Made by a program: the position numbers and the translations under genes. The notes beneath the pieces were generated by a model. That model worked only from the letters and a program-made list of their open reading frames with translations, had not been told where the DNA came from and ran no database searches. Positions 1 through 9,400 of a stretch of DNA of 40,980 nucleotides are shown here, one piece after another (position 1 is the stretch's first letter; each line of letters begins with the position of its first letter). The stretch is from positions 1 to 40,980 of the forward strand of contig UQQI01000008.1 in the NCBI GenBank assembly GCA_900543055.1. The letters are read 5' to 3'. Source of the DNA: an uncultured Mollicutes bacterium. Its GTDB lineage: Bacteria > Bacillota_I > Bacilli_A > RF39 > UBA660.

Positions 1-109
1 TTAAATGTTCAAAACACGTAAATCTTTTCCATACAGAGTTATCTAAATCTTCATGGTATTTTAAAAGCAATTTCCAATATCTTTTTATTTTCTTTATGAG
101 AAAAGTATG
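1..109 (-). pseudogene. ISL3-family transposase remnant (runs off left edge)
   Basis: Read on the minus strand, positions 109 to 1 are open and encode a stretch containing KRYWKLLLKYHEDLD and then VWKRFTCFEHL. This resembles the central part of ISL3-family transposases (a KRYWxLLLK segment just after the catalytic core). The frame closes at a TAA at 112-110 and has no ATG, so the 5' part of the gene is missing here. The frame continues past the left edge of the window. It may be a decayed copy or a fragment. A second ISL3 remnant lies at 15953-16356. The family call is from memory of the conserved motif, not from a search. Confidence 0.5.
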
Positions 110-116
110 TTATATT
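108..116 (+). promoter_or_regulatory. Extended -10 promoter for the 141 gene
   Basis: TGT followed by TATATT, with no clear -35. The implied start near 123 leaves a leader of under 20 nt that contains the Shine-Dalgarno AAGGTAGG before the ATG at 141. The context AAAGTATGTTATA recurs at the promoter of the next gene (997-1009). Confidence 0.5.
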
Positions 117-140
117 ACATATTGTAAGGTAGGTTATAAT

Positions 141-968
141 ATGAATAAAAAATTTAAGTTTATATTTTTAATGAGTTTTATTTTATTATTTTGTAGTGCA
201 TGTGATGGAGATGTTACTAGAGATTTAAGACATGATGGTTTTAATTATGGTAGTGAGTTTAATTGTAAGTATTTCTTTCCGGCAGATAAGGAGGATACTA
301 GTTATAAAAAAATAAAATATATAACCGGTACACATATTATTGATACTAATGGAAAGTTATATGAAATATCACTTGGACAAATTTATGTAAATGATCAAAA
401 CTGTAAAGAGGCTGAAACTCAAATAGAGGTTAAAGCTATAATGGATGGAAGTATTGTTAAGGGAACTGACAATAAATATTATTATTTAACTGCTCAAAAT
501 AATGTTATTCAATATAGTGAAGTTCCAACTACTGATAATAATTATTATACTTATGATTTATTACTTAAGAGTGATGATGTTATAAAAGTAGTTACTGCTA
601 ATAGTAGTACAGGTTTATATTATATTTTAAAGAATGATGGAAATGTTTATGGGGTTGTAGTTTCAAGGGCGGATAGAAATTCTCCTGCTGAAATTACTAG
701 TAATGCTATTGTTTATAATCAAGCGGATTATGGAGGTACAATAATTGATTTTAATTATGCAGGCGAATCTACTACAACATTTGTTAGAACTGCTAGTAAG
801 TTATATAAGATGTATATGACAAATAGTGCTGAATGTAGTAAGTATGCTGATGTTACATGTAAATATGAAATGAAGGAAGATGAAACATTCAATAAATATA
901 GTGATAGAATTATTGCTTATAGTGGAAATACATTAATTACTGATTATAAGAGAGTATTTAGTGCATAA
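141..968 (+). CDS. Exported repeat protein, possible lipoprotein
   Basis: A 275-residue protein that starts with a charged n-region and a hydrophobic helix ending in LLFCSAC, a plausible but imperfect lipobox (Cys at -3). The start at 141 is preferred over an upstream in-frame ATG at 96 because it follows AAGGTAGG and gives a normal signal peptide. The mature part shows short repeats of the form 'I-x-x-x-G-K-L-Y-x-I' (THIIDTNGKLYEIS, YYILKNDGNVYGVV, TASKLYKMY), which suggests a beta-propeller or RCC1-like fold; this is inference. Two Cys pairs are present in the mature chain (NCKYF with NCKEA, and CSKYADVTC). It is monocistronic between its own promoter and terminator. The function is unknown. 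Confidence 0.75.
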   Translation: MNKKFKFIFLMSFILLFCSACDGDVTRDLRHDGFNYGSEFNCKYFFPADKEDTSYKKIKYITGTHIIDTNGKLYEISLGQIYVNDQNCKEAETQIEVKAIMDGSIVKGTDNKYYYLTAQNNVIQYSEVPTTDNNYYTYDLLLKSDDVIKVVTANSSTGLYYILKNDGNVYGVVVSRADRNSPAEITSNAIVYNQADYGGTIIDFNYAGESTTTFVRTASKLYKMYMTNSAECSKYADVTCKYEMKEDETFNKYSDRIIAYSGNTLITDYKRVFSA

Positions 969-990
969 AAGACTTAGGTCTTTTTTCTTT
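967..990 (+). terminator. Intrinsic terminator after the 141 gene
   Basis: Seven-base stem AAAAGAC/GTCTTTT with loop TTAG, followed by a T-rich run. It starts at the stop codon. Confidence 0.8.
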
Positions 991-1000
991 TTTTAAAGTA

Positions 1001-1009
1001 TGTTATACT
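1001..1009 (+). promoter_or_regulatory. Extended -10 promoter for the rRNA-modification pair
   Basis: TGT then TATACT at 1004-1009. The leader to the ATG at 1033 is about 15-20 nt and carries the ribosome site GAGGTGG. Confidence 0.6.
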
Positions 1010-1032
1010 AAGCGGGAATATGAGGTGGAATT

Positions 1033-1908
1033 ATGAATTTAAGTAATGATTGGAAAGATTATGAATTAATAGATGCTTCTTGTGGTGAAAAATATGAAAG
1101 ATGGGGAAATATATATTTATTGAGACCAGACCCACAAGTTGTTTGGGATAATGGTAATTTACGTGAAAAGTATCATGGTAAGATTGATGCTGTTTATCAT
1201 AGAAGTAATAAAGGTGGAGGACACTGGGAGAATTTAAGAAATGTTCCTGCTGCATGGACAATTAATTATAAGAATTTAACTTTTAATATTAAACAAATGG
1301 GATTTAAACATACGGGGTTATTTCCAGAACAAGCAGTTAATTGGGATTATATGATTAATAAAATTAAAAAGAGTGGTAGAAAGAATATCAAAGTATTAAA
1401 CTTATTTGCCTATACGGGTGGAGCAAGTGTAGCTTGTATGTCTGCTGGGGCTCATGTTACTCATGTTGATTCTTCTAGAGGTATGGTAGACTGGTGTAAA
1501 GAAAATGTAAATAGTAGTAATTTGAATGTGACAAGTGTTAGATATTTAGTTGATGATGTTGTAAAGTTTGTGCAAAGAGAAATAAGACGTGGAAATAAGT
1601 ATGATGCTATTATAATGGATCCACCAAGTTATGGAAGAGGTGCTAATGGAGAAGTTTGGGATATTGAGAAAAATCTTAACTATTTAGTTGAAATTTGTAG
1701 TGAAGTATTATCTGATAATCCATTGTTTTTCTTAATTAATTCTTATACTACCGGTTTATCTTCTACAGTTTTATCTAATATACTTGAGTTAACTATTAAT
1801 AGAAAATATATAGGTTCAATTACTTGTGGAGAGGTAGGGCTTCCAATTACTAGTTGTGGTTTAGTACTTCCTTGTGGAATTTATGGAAGATGGGAATCTA
1901 ATGAGTAA
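1033..1908 (+). CDS. RlmI-like class I SAM-dependent methyltransferase
   Basis: A 291-residue Rossmann-fold methyltransferase of the RlmI/Methyltrans_SAM type, a family that methylates cytosine C5 in 23S rRNA. SAM motif I is VLNLFAYTGGASV (about residues 120-132), an acidic motif II follows at HVDSS, and the catalytic motif IV is MDPPSYGRG (about 194-202). The N-terminal PUA domain of full-length RlmI (about 390 residues) is absent, so this is a short form. GAGGTGG precedes the ATG. The stop overlaps the start of the pseudouridine synthase by 8 nt, so the two are translationally coupled and probably both modify rRNA. The exact target base cannot be read from sequence. Confidence 0.85.
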   Translation: MNLSNDWKDYELIDASCGEKYERWGNIYLLRPDPQVVWDNGNLREKYHGKIDAVYHRSNKGGGHWENLRNVPAAWTINYKNLTFNIKQMGFKHTGLFPEQAVNWDYMINKIKKSGRKNIKVLNLFAYTGGASVACMSAGAHVTHVDSSRGMVDWCKENVNSSNLNVTSVRYLVDDVVKFVQREIRRGNKYDAIIMDPPSYGRGANGEVWDIEKNLNYLVEICSEVLSDNPLFFLINSYTTGLSSTVLSNILELTINRKYIGSITCGEVGLPITSCGLVLPCGIYGRWESNE

Positions 1909-2557
1909 ATTAAATATTTTATATGAAGATAATCATATTATTGTTGTTGTGAAACCTTATAATGTTTTAAGTCAAGGAGATGCTACTGGTGATAGGTCAA
2001 TAATGGATGATATTAAAGATTATATAAAAGTAAAATATCATAAACCTGGTAATGTTTATTTAGGTCTTGTTCATCGTCTTGATAGACCGGTTGGTGGTAT
2101 TATGGTATTTGCAAGAAGTAGTAAGGCTGCAAGCAGATTAAGTAAGGCTTTTAATGAGCATTCTATTACTAAGAAATATATGGCTATTGTTCATGGAAAA
2201 GTTAGTGAAAAAGAAGAATTAGTTGACTATATTGAAAAAGATAAAAATGGTAATAGTTTTATAAGTAAAAATGGCAAAAAAGCTATTCTTGATTATGAAC
2301 TACTTCAATATAATAAAGAAAATGATTGCAGCTTAGTTTCTATTTCTTTGAAGACTGGAAGACATCATCAAATAAGAGTACAATTTGCTAGTCGTGGACA
2401 TTATTTGTTAGGGGATCAAAGGTATGGTGTTCTTGATAATAAACAAATTAGTTTATTTTCTTATTATTTATCTTTTGAACATCCTGTAACTCATGAAATA
2501 TTGGAATTTAAAGTTATGCCTAAGAAAGAAAATTATTGGACATTATTTACATTGTAA
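1901..2557 (+). CDS. RluA-family RNA pseudouridine synthase
   Basis: A 218-residue protein starting at the ATG at 1901, which gives the family-typical opening 'NILYEDNHIIVVVKP'. The catalytic motif is HRLDRPVGG, with the nucleophilic Asp at about residue 61, and the C-terminal motif is TGRHHQIRVQFA. It isomerises uridine to pseudouridine in rRNA or tRNA. There is no N-terminal S4 domain, unlike the second RluA paralogue at 26657, so the two likely have different substrates. It overlaps the methyltransferase gene and ends at a terminator palindrome. Confidence 0.9.
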   Translation: MSKLNILYEDNHIIVVVKPYNVLSQGDATGDRSIMDDIKDYIKVKYHKPGNVYLGLVHRLDRPVGGIMVFARSSKAASRLSKAFNEHSITKKYMAIVHGKVSEKEELVDYIEKDKNGNSFISKNGKKAILDYELLQYNKENDCSLVSISLKTGRHHQIRVQFASRGHYLLGDQRYGVLDNKQISLFSYYLSFEHPVTHEILEFKVMPKKENYWTLFTL

Positions 2558-2575
2558 AAAAAATGTCTTTATTAT

Positions 2576-2608
2576 AAAAATATTTGCAATTGCAAATATT
2601 TTTTGTTA
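2576..2608 (+). terminator. 28-bp perfect palindrome with T tract (terminator)
   Basis: A perfect inverted repeat at 2576-2603 (AAAAATATTTGCAA against its complement) with poly-T on its right side. It sits 19 nt after the pseudouridine synthase stop. Flanking A and T runs would let it work in both directions. Confidence 0.7.
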
Positions 2609-2609
2609 T

Positions 2610-2615
2610 TATAAT
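2610..2615 (+). promoter_or_regulatory. -10 box (TATAAT) for the repeat protein gene
   Basis: TATAAT 33 nt before the ATG at 2648. Ribosome site GGGAG at 2635-2639. No convincing -35, and no TG extension here. Confidence 0.5.
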
Positions 2616-2647
2616 AATAGATTATAGAATAAAGGGAGTAGATATTA

Positions 2648-3814
2648 ATGAATTTTGATTTAGGTTGGTTTACGACTGTTCCGGGTATGTTTATTACGGG
2701 AGGAGTTGTCTTATTAATTATTGCTTTAGTTATTTTGATAGTAACTGGAAAGAAATCTAAGAAAGAGAAAAAAGCTAAAGAAGCGGCTGATGCTAATGCT
2801 AATACTGCTCCTACAATGACTGGACCAACTCCTGTTGTTACACCAGTTGATGCAAGTGCTGCTACACAAACACCTGCTGTTGCAAACAATACAAATATGA
2901 TTTCACCAGAGGCTGTTACAATGGCAAATGCACCAACTGTTCAACCTATGATTCCTGAAGCAACTCCAACAGTTATGCCTAATAGTATGCCAGAGGTTCC
3001 TGGAGTTCATACTTCAGTTCCTACAATGGATATGGGAATGCCAAGCACACCTGTAGTTGATACAAATGTTGCAATGCCACAAATGGGAACGGCACCTGAA
3101 ATTGCTCAACAAATGTCAGCAATGGATATGCAAATGCCAAGTGCACCAGTAGTAGATGCACAACCAGTTATGCCAGAGGCACCTCAAATTAATGTTATGC
3201 CTGAAGTACAACAAATGCCAGCAATGGATATGCAAGTGCCAAGTGCACCAGTTGTAGATGCACAACCAGTTATGCCAGAGGCACCTCAAATGAATGCTAT
3301 GCCAGAGGTACAACAGATGCCAGTAATGGATACGCAAGTGCCAAGCGCACCAGTAGTAGATGCACAACCAGTTATGCCAGAGGTACCTCAAATGAATGTT
3401 ATGCCTGAGGCACAACAGATGCCAGTAATGGATATGCAAGTACCAAATGCACCAGTAGTAGATGCACAACCAGTTATGCCAGAGGCACCTCAAATGATAC
3501 CTCAAGGTGCACCACAAGAGCATGTAATTTATGGAGGCGCTGATCCAAGTGCTGTTTCTTCTATTAATGTTAGTCAAGAAAATCATCAAATATATGGTGG
3601 TGCAGATCCACTTGCTAATACGCAAACAATTCCAACAATTCCTGTTGCTAATGTTCAACCAGAAGTTGTTGCTCAAGAACCGGTTATTCAACCAATTGCA
3701 CCTGTTGCTCCAACTACAGTAGAGGCATCAGTTGCACAAGTCAGTCCTGTTGCTCCTGTAGCGCAAGTTGCACCAGTTGCATCTGTTGCACCAGTTGCTC
3801 CAGTTCAACAATAA
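2648..3814 (+). CDS. Membrane-anchored Pro/Met/Gln/Ala tandem-repeat protein
   Basis: A 388-residue protein with one N-terminal membrane helix (about residues 13-34, GMFITGGVVLLIIALVILIV) followed at once by a lysine-rich stretch. By the positive-inside rule the long C-terminal part should be cytoplasmic. Residues 156-291 are four near-identical 34-residue repeats built on 'APVVDAQPVMPEAPQM', preceded by a degenerate copy. Two YGGADP motifs follow (VIYGGADPSA and QIYGGADPLA), and the tail is VAPVA-rich. There are no Cys residues. It is monocistronic. No enzyme domain is visible; a scaffold or interaction role is inference. The Met/Gln/Pro-rich composition resembles the tail of the HerA-like ATPase at 32110. 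Confidence 0.75.
   Translation: MNFDLGWFTTVPGMFITGGVVLLIIALVILIVTGKKSKKEKKAKEAADANANTAPTMTGPTPVVTPVDASAATQTPAVANNTNMISPEAVTMANAPTVQPMIPEATPTVMPNSMPEVPGVHTSVPTMDMGMPSTPVVDTNVAMPQMGTAPEIAQQMSAMDMQMPSAPVVDAQPVMPEAPQINVMPEVQQMPAMDMQVPSAPVVDAQPVMPEAPQMNAMPEVQQMPVMDTQVPSAPVVDAQPVMPEVPQMNVMPEAQQMPVMDMQVPNAPVVDAQPVMPEAPQMIPQGAPQEHVIYGGADPSAVSSINVSQENHQIYGGADPLANTQTIPTIPVANVQPEVVAQEPVIQPIAPVAPTTVEASVAQVSPVAPVAQVAPVASVAPVAPVQQ
3113..3520 (+). repeat. Four in-frame 102-bp tandem repeats
   Basis: Units begin at 3113, 3215, 3317 and 3419, each 102 bp and encoding 34 residues. Copies differ by few substitutions (for example the Ile/Met, Val/Ala and Ala/Val changes near each unit's end). The high DNA identity suggests recent expansion by slippage or recombination, with the frame preserved. 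Confidence 0.9.
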
Positions 3815-3824
3815 AACAAGTATG

Positions 3825-3854
3825 AAAAGTATTAGAAAATAATACTTTTTTTTT
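3825..3854 (+). terminator. Intrinsic terminator after the repeat protein gene
   Basis: Ten-base stem AAAAGTATTA/TAATACTTTT with a 5-nt loop, followed by a T run. Confidence 0.85.
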
Positions 3855-3863
3855 GCTATTCTA

Positions 3864-3892
3864 TTGGTAGACATAGAAAAAAATGTTATAAT
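3864..3892 (+). promoter_or_regulatory. Promoter of the glycosyltransferase/pilin-like operon
   Basis: TTGGTA at 3864-3869, 17-bp spacer, TATAAT at 3887-3892 with a TGT extension (3884-3886). The ribosome site AGGGTGG lies just before the ATG at 3910, so the leader is very short. Confidence 0.6.
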
Positions 3893-3909
3893 GACGTTAG
3901 GGTGGTATT

Positions 3910-5058
3910 ATGAAAAAAATATCAATATTAGCTTTACATTTAGGATATGGCGGAATTGAAAAATGCATTGTAAATCTAGCAAATGCTTTATGTGAAAATT
4001 ATGATATAGAGATTGCTGTTTGCTATAAGTTATATGATAATCCTTCGTTTGACATTGATAAACGTGTTAAAATTAAATATTTAAATAAAGATATAGTTCC
4101 AAATAAAGAAAAGTTTATGGAAGCATGTAGAAAGAAAAATCCTATAAAAATTCTGAAAGAAGGATTTTATTCATTAAAAGTTTTATATGCAAGAAGAAAG
4201 TCAATGGTTAATTATATTGAAAATAAAAAGTGTGATGTAATGATTAGTACACGTGATTTATTTAATTATTGGGTAAGTTCTTATGCCAAGGATAAAGTAT
4301 TAAAGATTGGTTGGGAACATAATCATTTCCATGGTAATGATAAATATGCTACTAATGTTATTAATAGTTGTAAAAATTTAGATTACTTAGTTGTCGTTTC
4401 AAATGATTTACAGAAATATTATTCTCATAAACTTGATGGTAAGAAATGTATGTGTGTTTATATTCCAAATTCAGTTGATAGAGTTCCTAAAAATACTTCT
4501 TCATTAGAAGAAAAAAGACTTGTAAGTGTTGGTAGACTTTCTAAAGAAAAAGGATTTATCGATTTGTTGAAAGTGTATAAGAAAGTTTTGAAAACAAATC
4601 CTGACTGGGTACTTGATATTATAGGTGATGGAGTGGAGAGAAAGTCATTGGAAGAGTATATTTCAAAAAATAATTTAGATGGTAAAGTTACTCTACATGG
4701 TTTTCAAGGAAAAGATTATATTGATAAAGTTCTACATAAATCTTCGATATATGTTATGACATCATTTACTGAATCATTTGGTATAGTTTTAATAGAGGCC
4801 ATGAGTCATGGTATTCCTTGTATTGCATTTTCATCCGCAGAGGGGGCAAGAGAAATTATCAATAGTGGAGAAAATGGCTATTTAATAAAGAATAGAAATC
4901 ATAGTGCAATGATTAAGAAAATTAATGATTTGATTAATGATTATGATGAGAGGGTTAGGCTTGGTAAATCTGCAAGGCGTGGAATAAAAAAATTTACTAG
5001 TGATGTTGTAAAAGAAGAATGGATTACATTAATAGAAGAGAGTGATATAAATGAGTAA
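3910..5058 (+). CDS. GT4-family glycosyltransferase
   Basis: A 382-residue GT-B fold retaining glycosyltransferase of family GT4. The N-terminal half opens with the glycine-rich acceptor-side loop ALHLGYGGIEKCIVNLA. The donor side shows SVGRLSKEKGFIDLL (about residues 204-218) and the E-x7-E signature in ESFGIVLIEAMSHG (about 290-303). It is likely cytoplasmic or membrane-peripheral, transferring a sugar from a nucleotide donor to a lipid-linked glycan. First gene of an operon that continues through two Alg14/Alg13-like genes into the giant pilin-like gene. Its stop overlaps the next start by 8 nt. Substrate unknown. Confidence 0.88.
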   Translation: MKKISILALHLGYGGIEKCIVNLANALCENYDIEIAVCYKLYDNPSFDIDKRVKIKYLNKDIVPNKEKFMEACRKKNPIKILKEGFYSLKVLYARRKSMVNYIENKKCDVMISTRDLFNYWVSSYAKDKVLKIGWEHNHFHGNDKYATNVINSCKNLDYLVVVSNDLQKYYSHKLDGKKCMCVYIPNSVDRVPKNTSSLEEKRLVSVGRLSKEKGFIDLLKVYKKVLKTNPDWVLDIIGDGVERKSLEEYISKNNLDGKVTLHGFQGKDYIDKVLHKSSIYVMTSFTESFGIVLIEAMSHGIPCIAFSSAEGAREIINSGENGYLIKNRNHSAMIKKINDLINDYDERVRLGKSARRGIKKFTSDVVKEEWITLIEESDINE

Positions 5059-5527
5059 AAGACGTGTTTTATTTGTTGCATCTACAGGAGGACATTTAAA
5101 TGAATTAATGCAACTTCAGAGTATGTTTGATAAATATGATTTTAATTTAATTACAGAAAAAACTAAGTCTAATTTATGGCTTAAAGATAAATATAAAAAT
5201 AAAGTTTATTTTTTAACTTATGGGACAAAGGATCATATGTTGTCTTATCCTTTTAAGTTACTTTGGAACTGCATAAAAAGTGTATATTTATTTTTTAAGA
5301 TTCATCCAGACTACATAGTAACTACTGGTGTTCATACTGCTGGACCAATATGTTTGATTTCTAAGTTTTTTGGTACGAAAATTATTTTTATAGAGACATT
5401 TGCCAATATTTCTACTAAGACTGTTACAGGTAAACTTCTATATCCTGTTTCTGACTTATTTATTGTACAATGGCAAAGTCTGTTAAAAGAATATCCTAAT
5501 GCTGTTTATGGGGGGTGGATTTTCTAA
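5051..5527 (+). CDS. Alg14/PssD-like glycosyltransferase subunit
   Basis: A 158-residue protein with the family opening 'RRVLFVASTGGHLNELMQL' and the conserved TTGVHTAGP segment (about 95-103). Bacterial PssD/EpsE/CpsF proteins of this family are the membrane-associated half of a two-part GT-B enzyme, the equivalent of eukaryotic Alg14. They recruit the catalytic Alg13-like partner, which is encoded next with a one-base TAATG overlap. Such pairs usually add the second sugar to an undecaprenyl-linked intermediate. The length is normal. The specific sugar is not readable. Confidence 0.88.
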   Translation: MSKRRVLFVASTGGHLNELMQLQSMFDKYDFNLITEKTKSNLWLKDKYKNKVYFLTYGTKDHMLSYPFKLLWNCIKSVYLFFKIHPDYIVTTGVHTAGPICLISKFFGTKIIFIETFANISTKTVTGKLLYPVSDLFIVQWQSLLKEYPNAVYGGWIF

Positions 5528-6414
5528 TGATATTTGTAACTCTTGGTACTCAAGATAAAGGTTTTCCTAGATTACTTGAGGCAATTGATAAAGAAATTGA
5601 AAAAGGAAACATAAAAGAAAAAGTTGTTGTACAGGCAGGGCTTACTAAGTATGAATCTTCTAATATGGAGATATTTGATTTAATTCCTGCGGAAAAATTT
5701 GAAGATTATGTCGAAAAAGCTGATTTAGTTATAACTCATGGTGGTGCTGGTTCAATTTTAACGGCTATTAAACATCATAAAAAAGTCATAGCAGCAGCTA
5801 GACTTTCTAAATATAAAGAACATACAAATGATCATCAAAAACAGATTGTTAAGGAGTTTTCACAAGATGGTTATATTATGGAACTTAGAGATTTTAATAA
5901 ATTAGGAAAGTTAATTGAGAAAAGTAAGAGTTTTGTTCCTAGAAAGTTTGAAAGTAATACTAAAAATATGATTAATTTAATTGATGAATATATAGAAAGT
6001 ACTGATAATATTTCTTGGTACAATAAGTATAGAGAAGCTCTTTTATATTTATTTTTTGGAGTCTGTACAACACTTGTAAATTTAATTACTAAATGGATTT
6101 TATTATTAACTTTATTTGATTCTAAAAATTCAATACAATTACAAATCTCAATTATTATTTCTTGGATTGTATCTGTAATTTTTGCTTATGTTACTAATCG
6201 AATTTTTGTTTTTGGTAGCAATAATAAAAATATATTTAAAGAAATTGTTAGTTTCTTTAGTTCTCGTATTGCAACTCTTTTACTAGAAATGGTAATTATG
6301 TTTATTTTTGTTACTAAACTTAATTTGAATGTATTTATATTTACTATAGTTACTCAAGTTTTAGTTATTGTTTTAAATTATGTTTTTAGTAAAATATTTG
6401 TATTTAAAAAATAA
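5527..6414 (+). CDS. Alg13/PssE-like glycosyltransferase fused to a GtrA-like membrane domain
   Basis: A 296-residue fusion. The start at 5527 (TAATG overlap, GGGGGTGG upstream) gives the family start MIFVTLGTQ. Residues 1-155 are an Alg13/PssE-like GT28 C-terminal domain with the donor-binding loop THGGAGSILTAI (about 69-80). Residues 165-296 hold four hydrophobic helices of the GtrA type, ending in 'NYVFSKIFVFKK' and containing the typical 'TNRIFVFG'. GtrA proteins are thought to help move undecaprenyl-phosphate-linked sugars across the membrane. Joining transferase and putative flippase in one chain is uncommon. The stop is followed by AAGGAGG, which serves the giant pilin-like gene 14 nt on. 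Confidence 0.85.
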   Translation: MIFVTLGTQDKGFPRLLEAIDKEIEKGNIKEKVVVQAGLTKYESSNMEIFDLIPAEKFEDYVEKADLVITHGGAGSILTAIKHHKKVIAAARLSKYKEHTNDHQKQIVKEFSQDGYIMELRDFNKLGKLIEKSKSFVPRKFESNTKNMINLIDEYIESTDNISWYNKYREALLYLFFGVCTTLVNLITKWILLLTLFDSKNSIQLQISIIISWIVSVIFAYVTNRIFVFGSNNKNIFKEIVSFFSSRIATLLLEMVIMFIFVTKLNLNVFIFTIVTQVLVIVLNYVFSKIFVFKK

Positions 6415-6428
6415 GGAGGATATTTCTT

Positions 6429-9400
6429 ATGGTAAAAAAGAATAAAGGTTTTACTCTTGTTGAGTTGTTAGCTACTATAGTTATTCTTGGTATATTAGCG
6501 GCAGTTTCTATGCCAACTGTTCTTAATTTGTTGAGTAAAAATACTAAGAAAGTATATGTGAATGATGCTATTAAGTTAATTTCTCAAGCAGAGTATAAAG
6601 TTAGGGCGGCTAGTACGAATATTCAAAAGCCTAATGATGGTGATTGTATAGTAATGAGTTTAATTTATTTAAATAACTCTGATTTTGATAATCCACCAAA
6701 TAAAGGTGAATATATAAAAGGAGCTTCATATGTTGTTATAAAAAATAATGGAGGTAATTTAGAGTACGCAGCAACAATTGTTGAGAAAATGAAAAATGGT
6801 GGTTTCCGAGGAGTTAAACTTGCTACATCAGATGAATTAAGTGGGAAGAATTCTAATAAATATGTTGTTGATTTTAAAAAGACGGATTTAATTTATGTTG
6901 ATACTGATTCTGTTGATGAGAATAATACAACAATTTTAACTAGTGATATTATAAATAAAAATTTAGGTAATAATTATGTTTCTAAAATAAATAATGTTTA
7001 TAGTTATCCAGATTTAGGTGAAGATGTTGTTGATGAGAAAGCTATGGCACCTCGTATTACTAGAGTATCATTGTCATCTGCCTCAGGAAAGGAATATTAT
7101 TCTCTAGATGCGAGATTAAGTATATCTGTTGTAGATAAAGATACCCCTAAGTCTAGGTTAAAAGTGCGTTACTATTTTTCTTTTAATAATGAAGTTGGAG
7201 CATTTCCTAATATATCAGATTCATGTTCTAATTCTGGAAATGATATAAGAAGAAAAGGGTGCTTTGATTGGGGCATTGCTGATGCTTTTACAAAAGATTT
7301 TGATTTTAACAATTATGTATATGATGGTAAAAATAAATTAACATATGAAAAAAATAATAAAATATCTATATATATTGTAGTTAGTGATCCAGAAGGAAAT
7401 TTTGATAGACAACAAGTTGATTATGATATTCATGAAAATACATCTCCATTAATTAGAAGTGTGAAAATTTCTAAATTACCAAGTGATTCTCAAAATCTTG
7501 CTTCAACTCAAGTAAATTTAGATGTTACTGATGATATAGATGATATAAAAGATTTAAAGATTTGTTTAACACAAAATAATTCTTGTACAGATTCAGAATA
7601 TAAGACATATTCTTCTATGTTTGATGCAAATAAGAATACTTATTATACTTTTAAATGTAATAATAGTATATGTTTACCAAAAGGGCAAAAGTTAAAATTA
7701 AATGTTTTTGTAAAGGACAAGTTTGGTAAGGTTTCTAGTTCAAGTGCTGATTATACTTTATATAATAATAAAGCACCTGTAATTGATGTTGGAATTAAAC
7801 TAGTTCCTGGAACAGACAAATTTAAGAGTGTTGCTAATTATTATTGTCCAACTAGTGATAGTTCATGTCTTGATAAATTTAATAAGAATTCGTTAAGTTA
7901 TTATTTAGTTATGGATAATGATAGTCAAATAAAAGATGATTTATCTAGTAATTCTAAAATTACTTTAACTTTACAAGAAGTAAATTCTTCTGGAAAGAAA
8001 ATTGGTGAAGCAAAGAGTATAACATATGATAAATATTTATCATCTACAGATTTTGGAGGAAGATTTCTTGGTAAATATGATGGTGCTAATAGATTTTTAA
8101 AATTAATTGCTACTGATGAATATGGAGAAAGTAATAGTAAAACATTTGAATATAAGAATGTATATAAAAATCAACCACCTGTTTTAGTAAAGAGTGAATC
8201 TAAAATTTCTTCTACTGGATGTCCATCAAAAATAAGTAGTTATTGTAATTCTGATGATACGTCTAGTGGAAATATAAATACTAAAATAAAATTAAATATA
8301 GTTGATGATATAGATGATGAATCTAATATTACTGTTAAAACTTATGATAAAGATTATAAAGATGATGTAGAGTCAGAAAAATACTCTATAAGTGGTTTTG
8401 CTGATGGAACAAAAACATTTAAGTTCAAATCAAAAGATTCTAGTAAACCATATGCTACTGATTCAAATAATGGAAAAAGAACTTATATGATTACTATGAT
8501 TGATTCAGATAATCAAGAGTCTACAGGTTCATTAAATTATACAATTTACCAAAATAAACCGCCAATAATATTAGATACATCTGTTGAGAATGTTGGAGGA
8601 AGTCCACTTTATGATGTAAATGATACTGATTATTACTTAGATGGAAATCGTTTGTCTTCGGTTATTAAAGTAACTTTAACTGATGATTTAGATGGTGATA
8701 GTCAAGTTAATGTTGCAGTTAAAGATATTTTAAATGATAATAAACTTTCTAAAGCATCTAAGTATAGTGATATAAAAAATTCTGGAATTAAGTATACTTT
8801 TGCTGGAAAGTATGATGGTGTAGATAGAAAATATAGGGCTGTTGCTACTGATAGTTATGGTGCATCTTCTGAAAGTGAGGAGACTACTTATTATAATATT
8901 TATAAGAATGTTGCTGCAACAGTTGAAAATTTAACTGTTACCGGTGCAAATAAACAACCATGTAATAATGCTGGCTTATGTTCTGATGATGGAGATGGTG
9001 GAAGTTTAGATGCAGTTGTTAAATTTAATGTTAGAGATGACTTGGATGCACCAACTAATGTTTTATATTGTGTTGCTACAGGAGATAATAAATGTATACC
9101 TAATATCAAGTATACTTCTGATATTGCGACAAAAGGTATTACTATTAAAGCTGCTAGTAAGTATTTTAATGAACCACAGCCAGAAGAGCCTTCTGATGAC
9201 TTTAATCTTGACAATAATATAACTGGTGATACTTCTTCTAGTAAAGATTCGACAAATAATGCTTCAACAGAAAACTATAATATTTTGGCTCAAGATGCAG
9301 AACAAACAGACCCTTCTGAAGTTAAAGTAAAAGTATATTTATTAGACACATATTCTGAAAATAGTGATTCTTTGTATTATTATCATGTTTATAAGAATAA

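Noticed and set aside
3113..3520. Regular repeats that might suggest a CRISPR array
   Set aside because: The units are contiguous, 102 bp, in frame and protein-coding, with no unique spacers and no cas genes nearby.
3116..3691. Long antisense open frame (191 codons) opposite the 102-bp repeats
   Set aside because: It exists because the repeated codons on the plus strand leave the opposite frame free of stops. It is Trp/His/Cys-rich in a way real proteins are not, and has no ribosome site.
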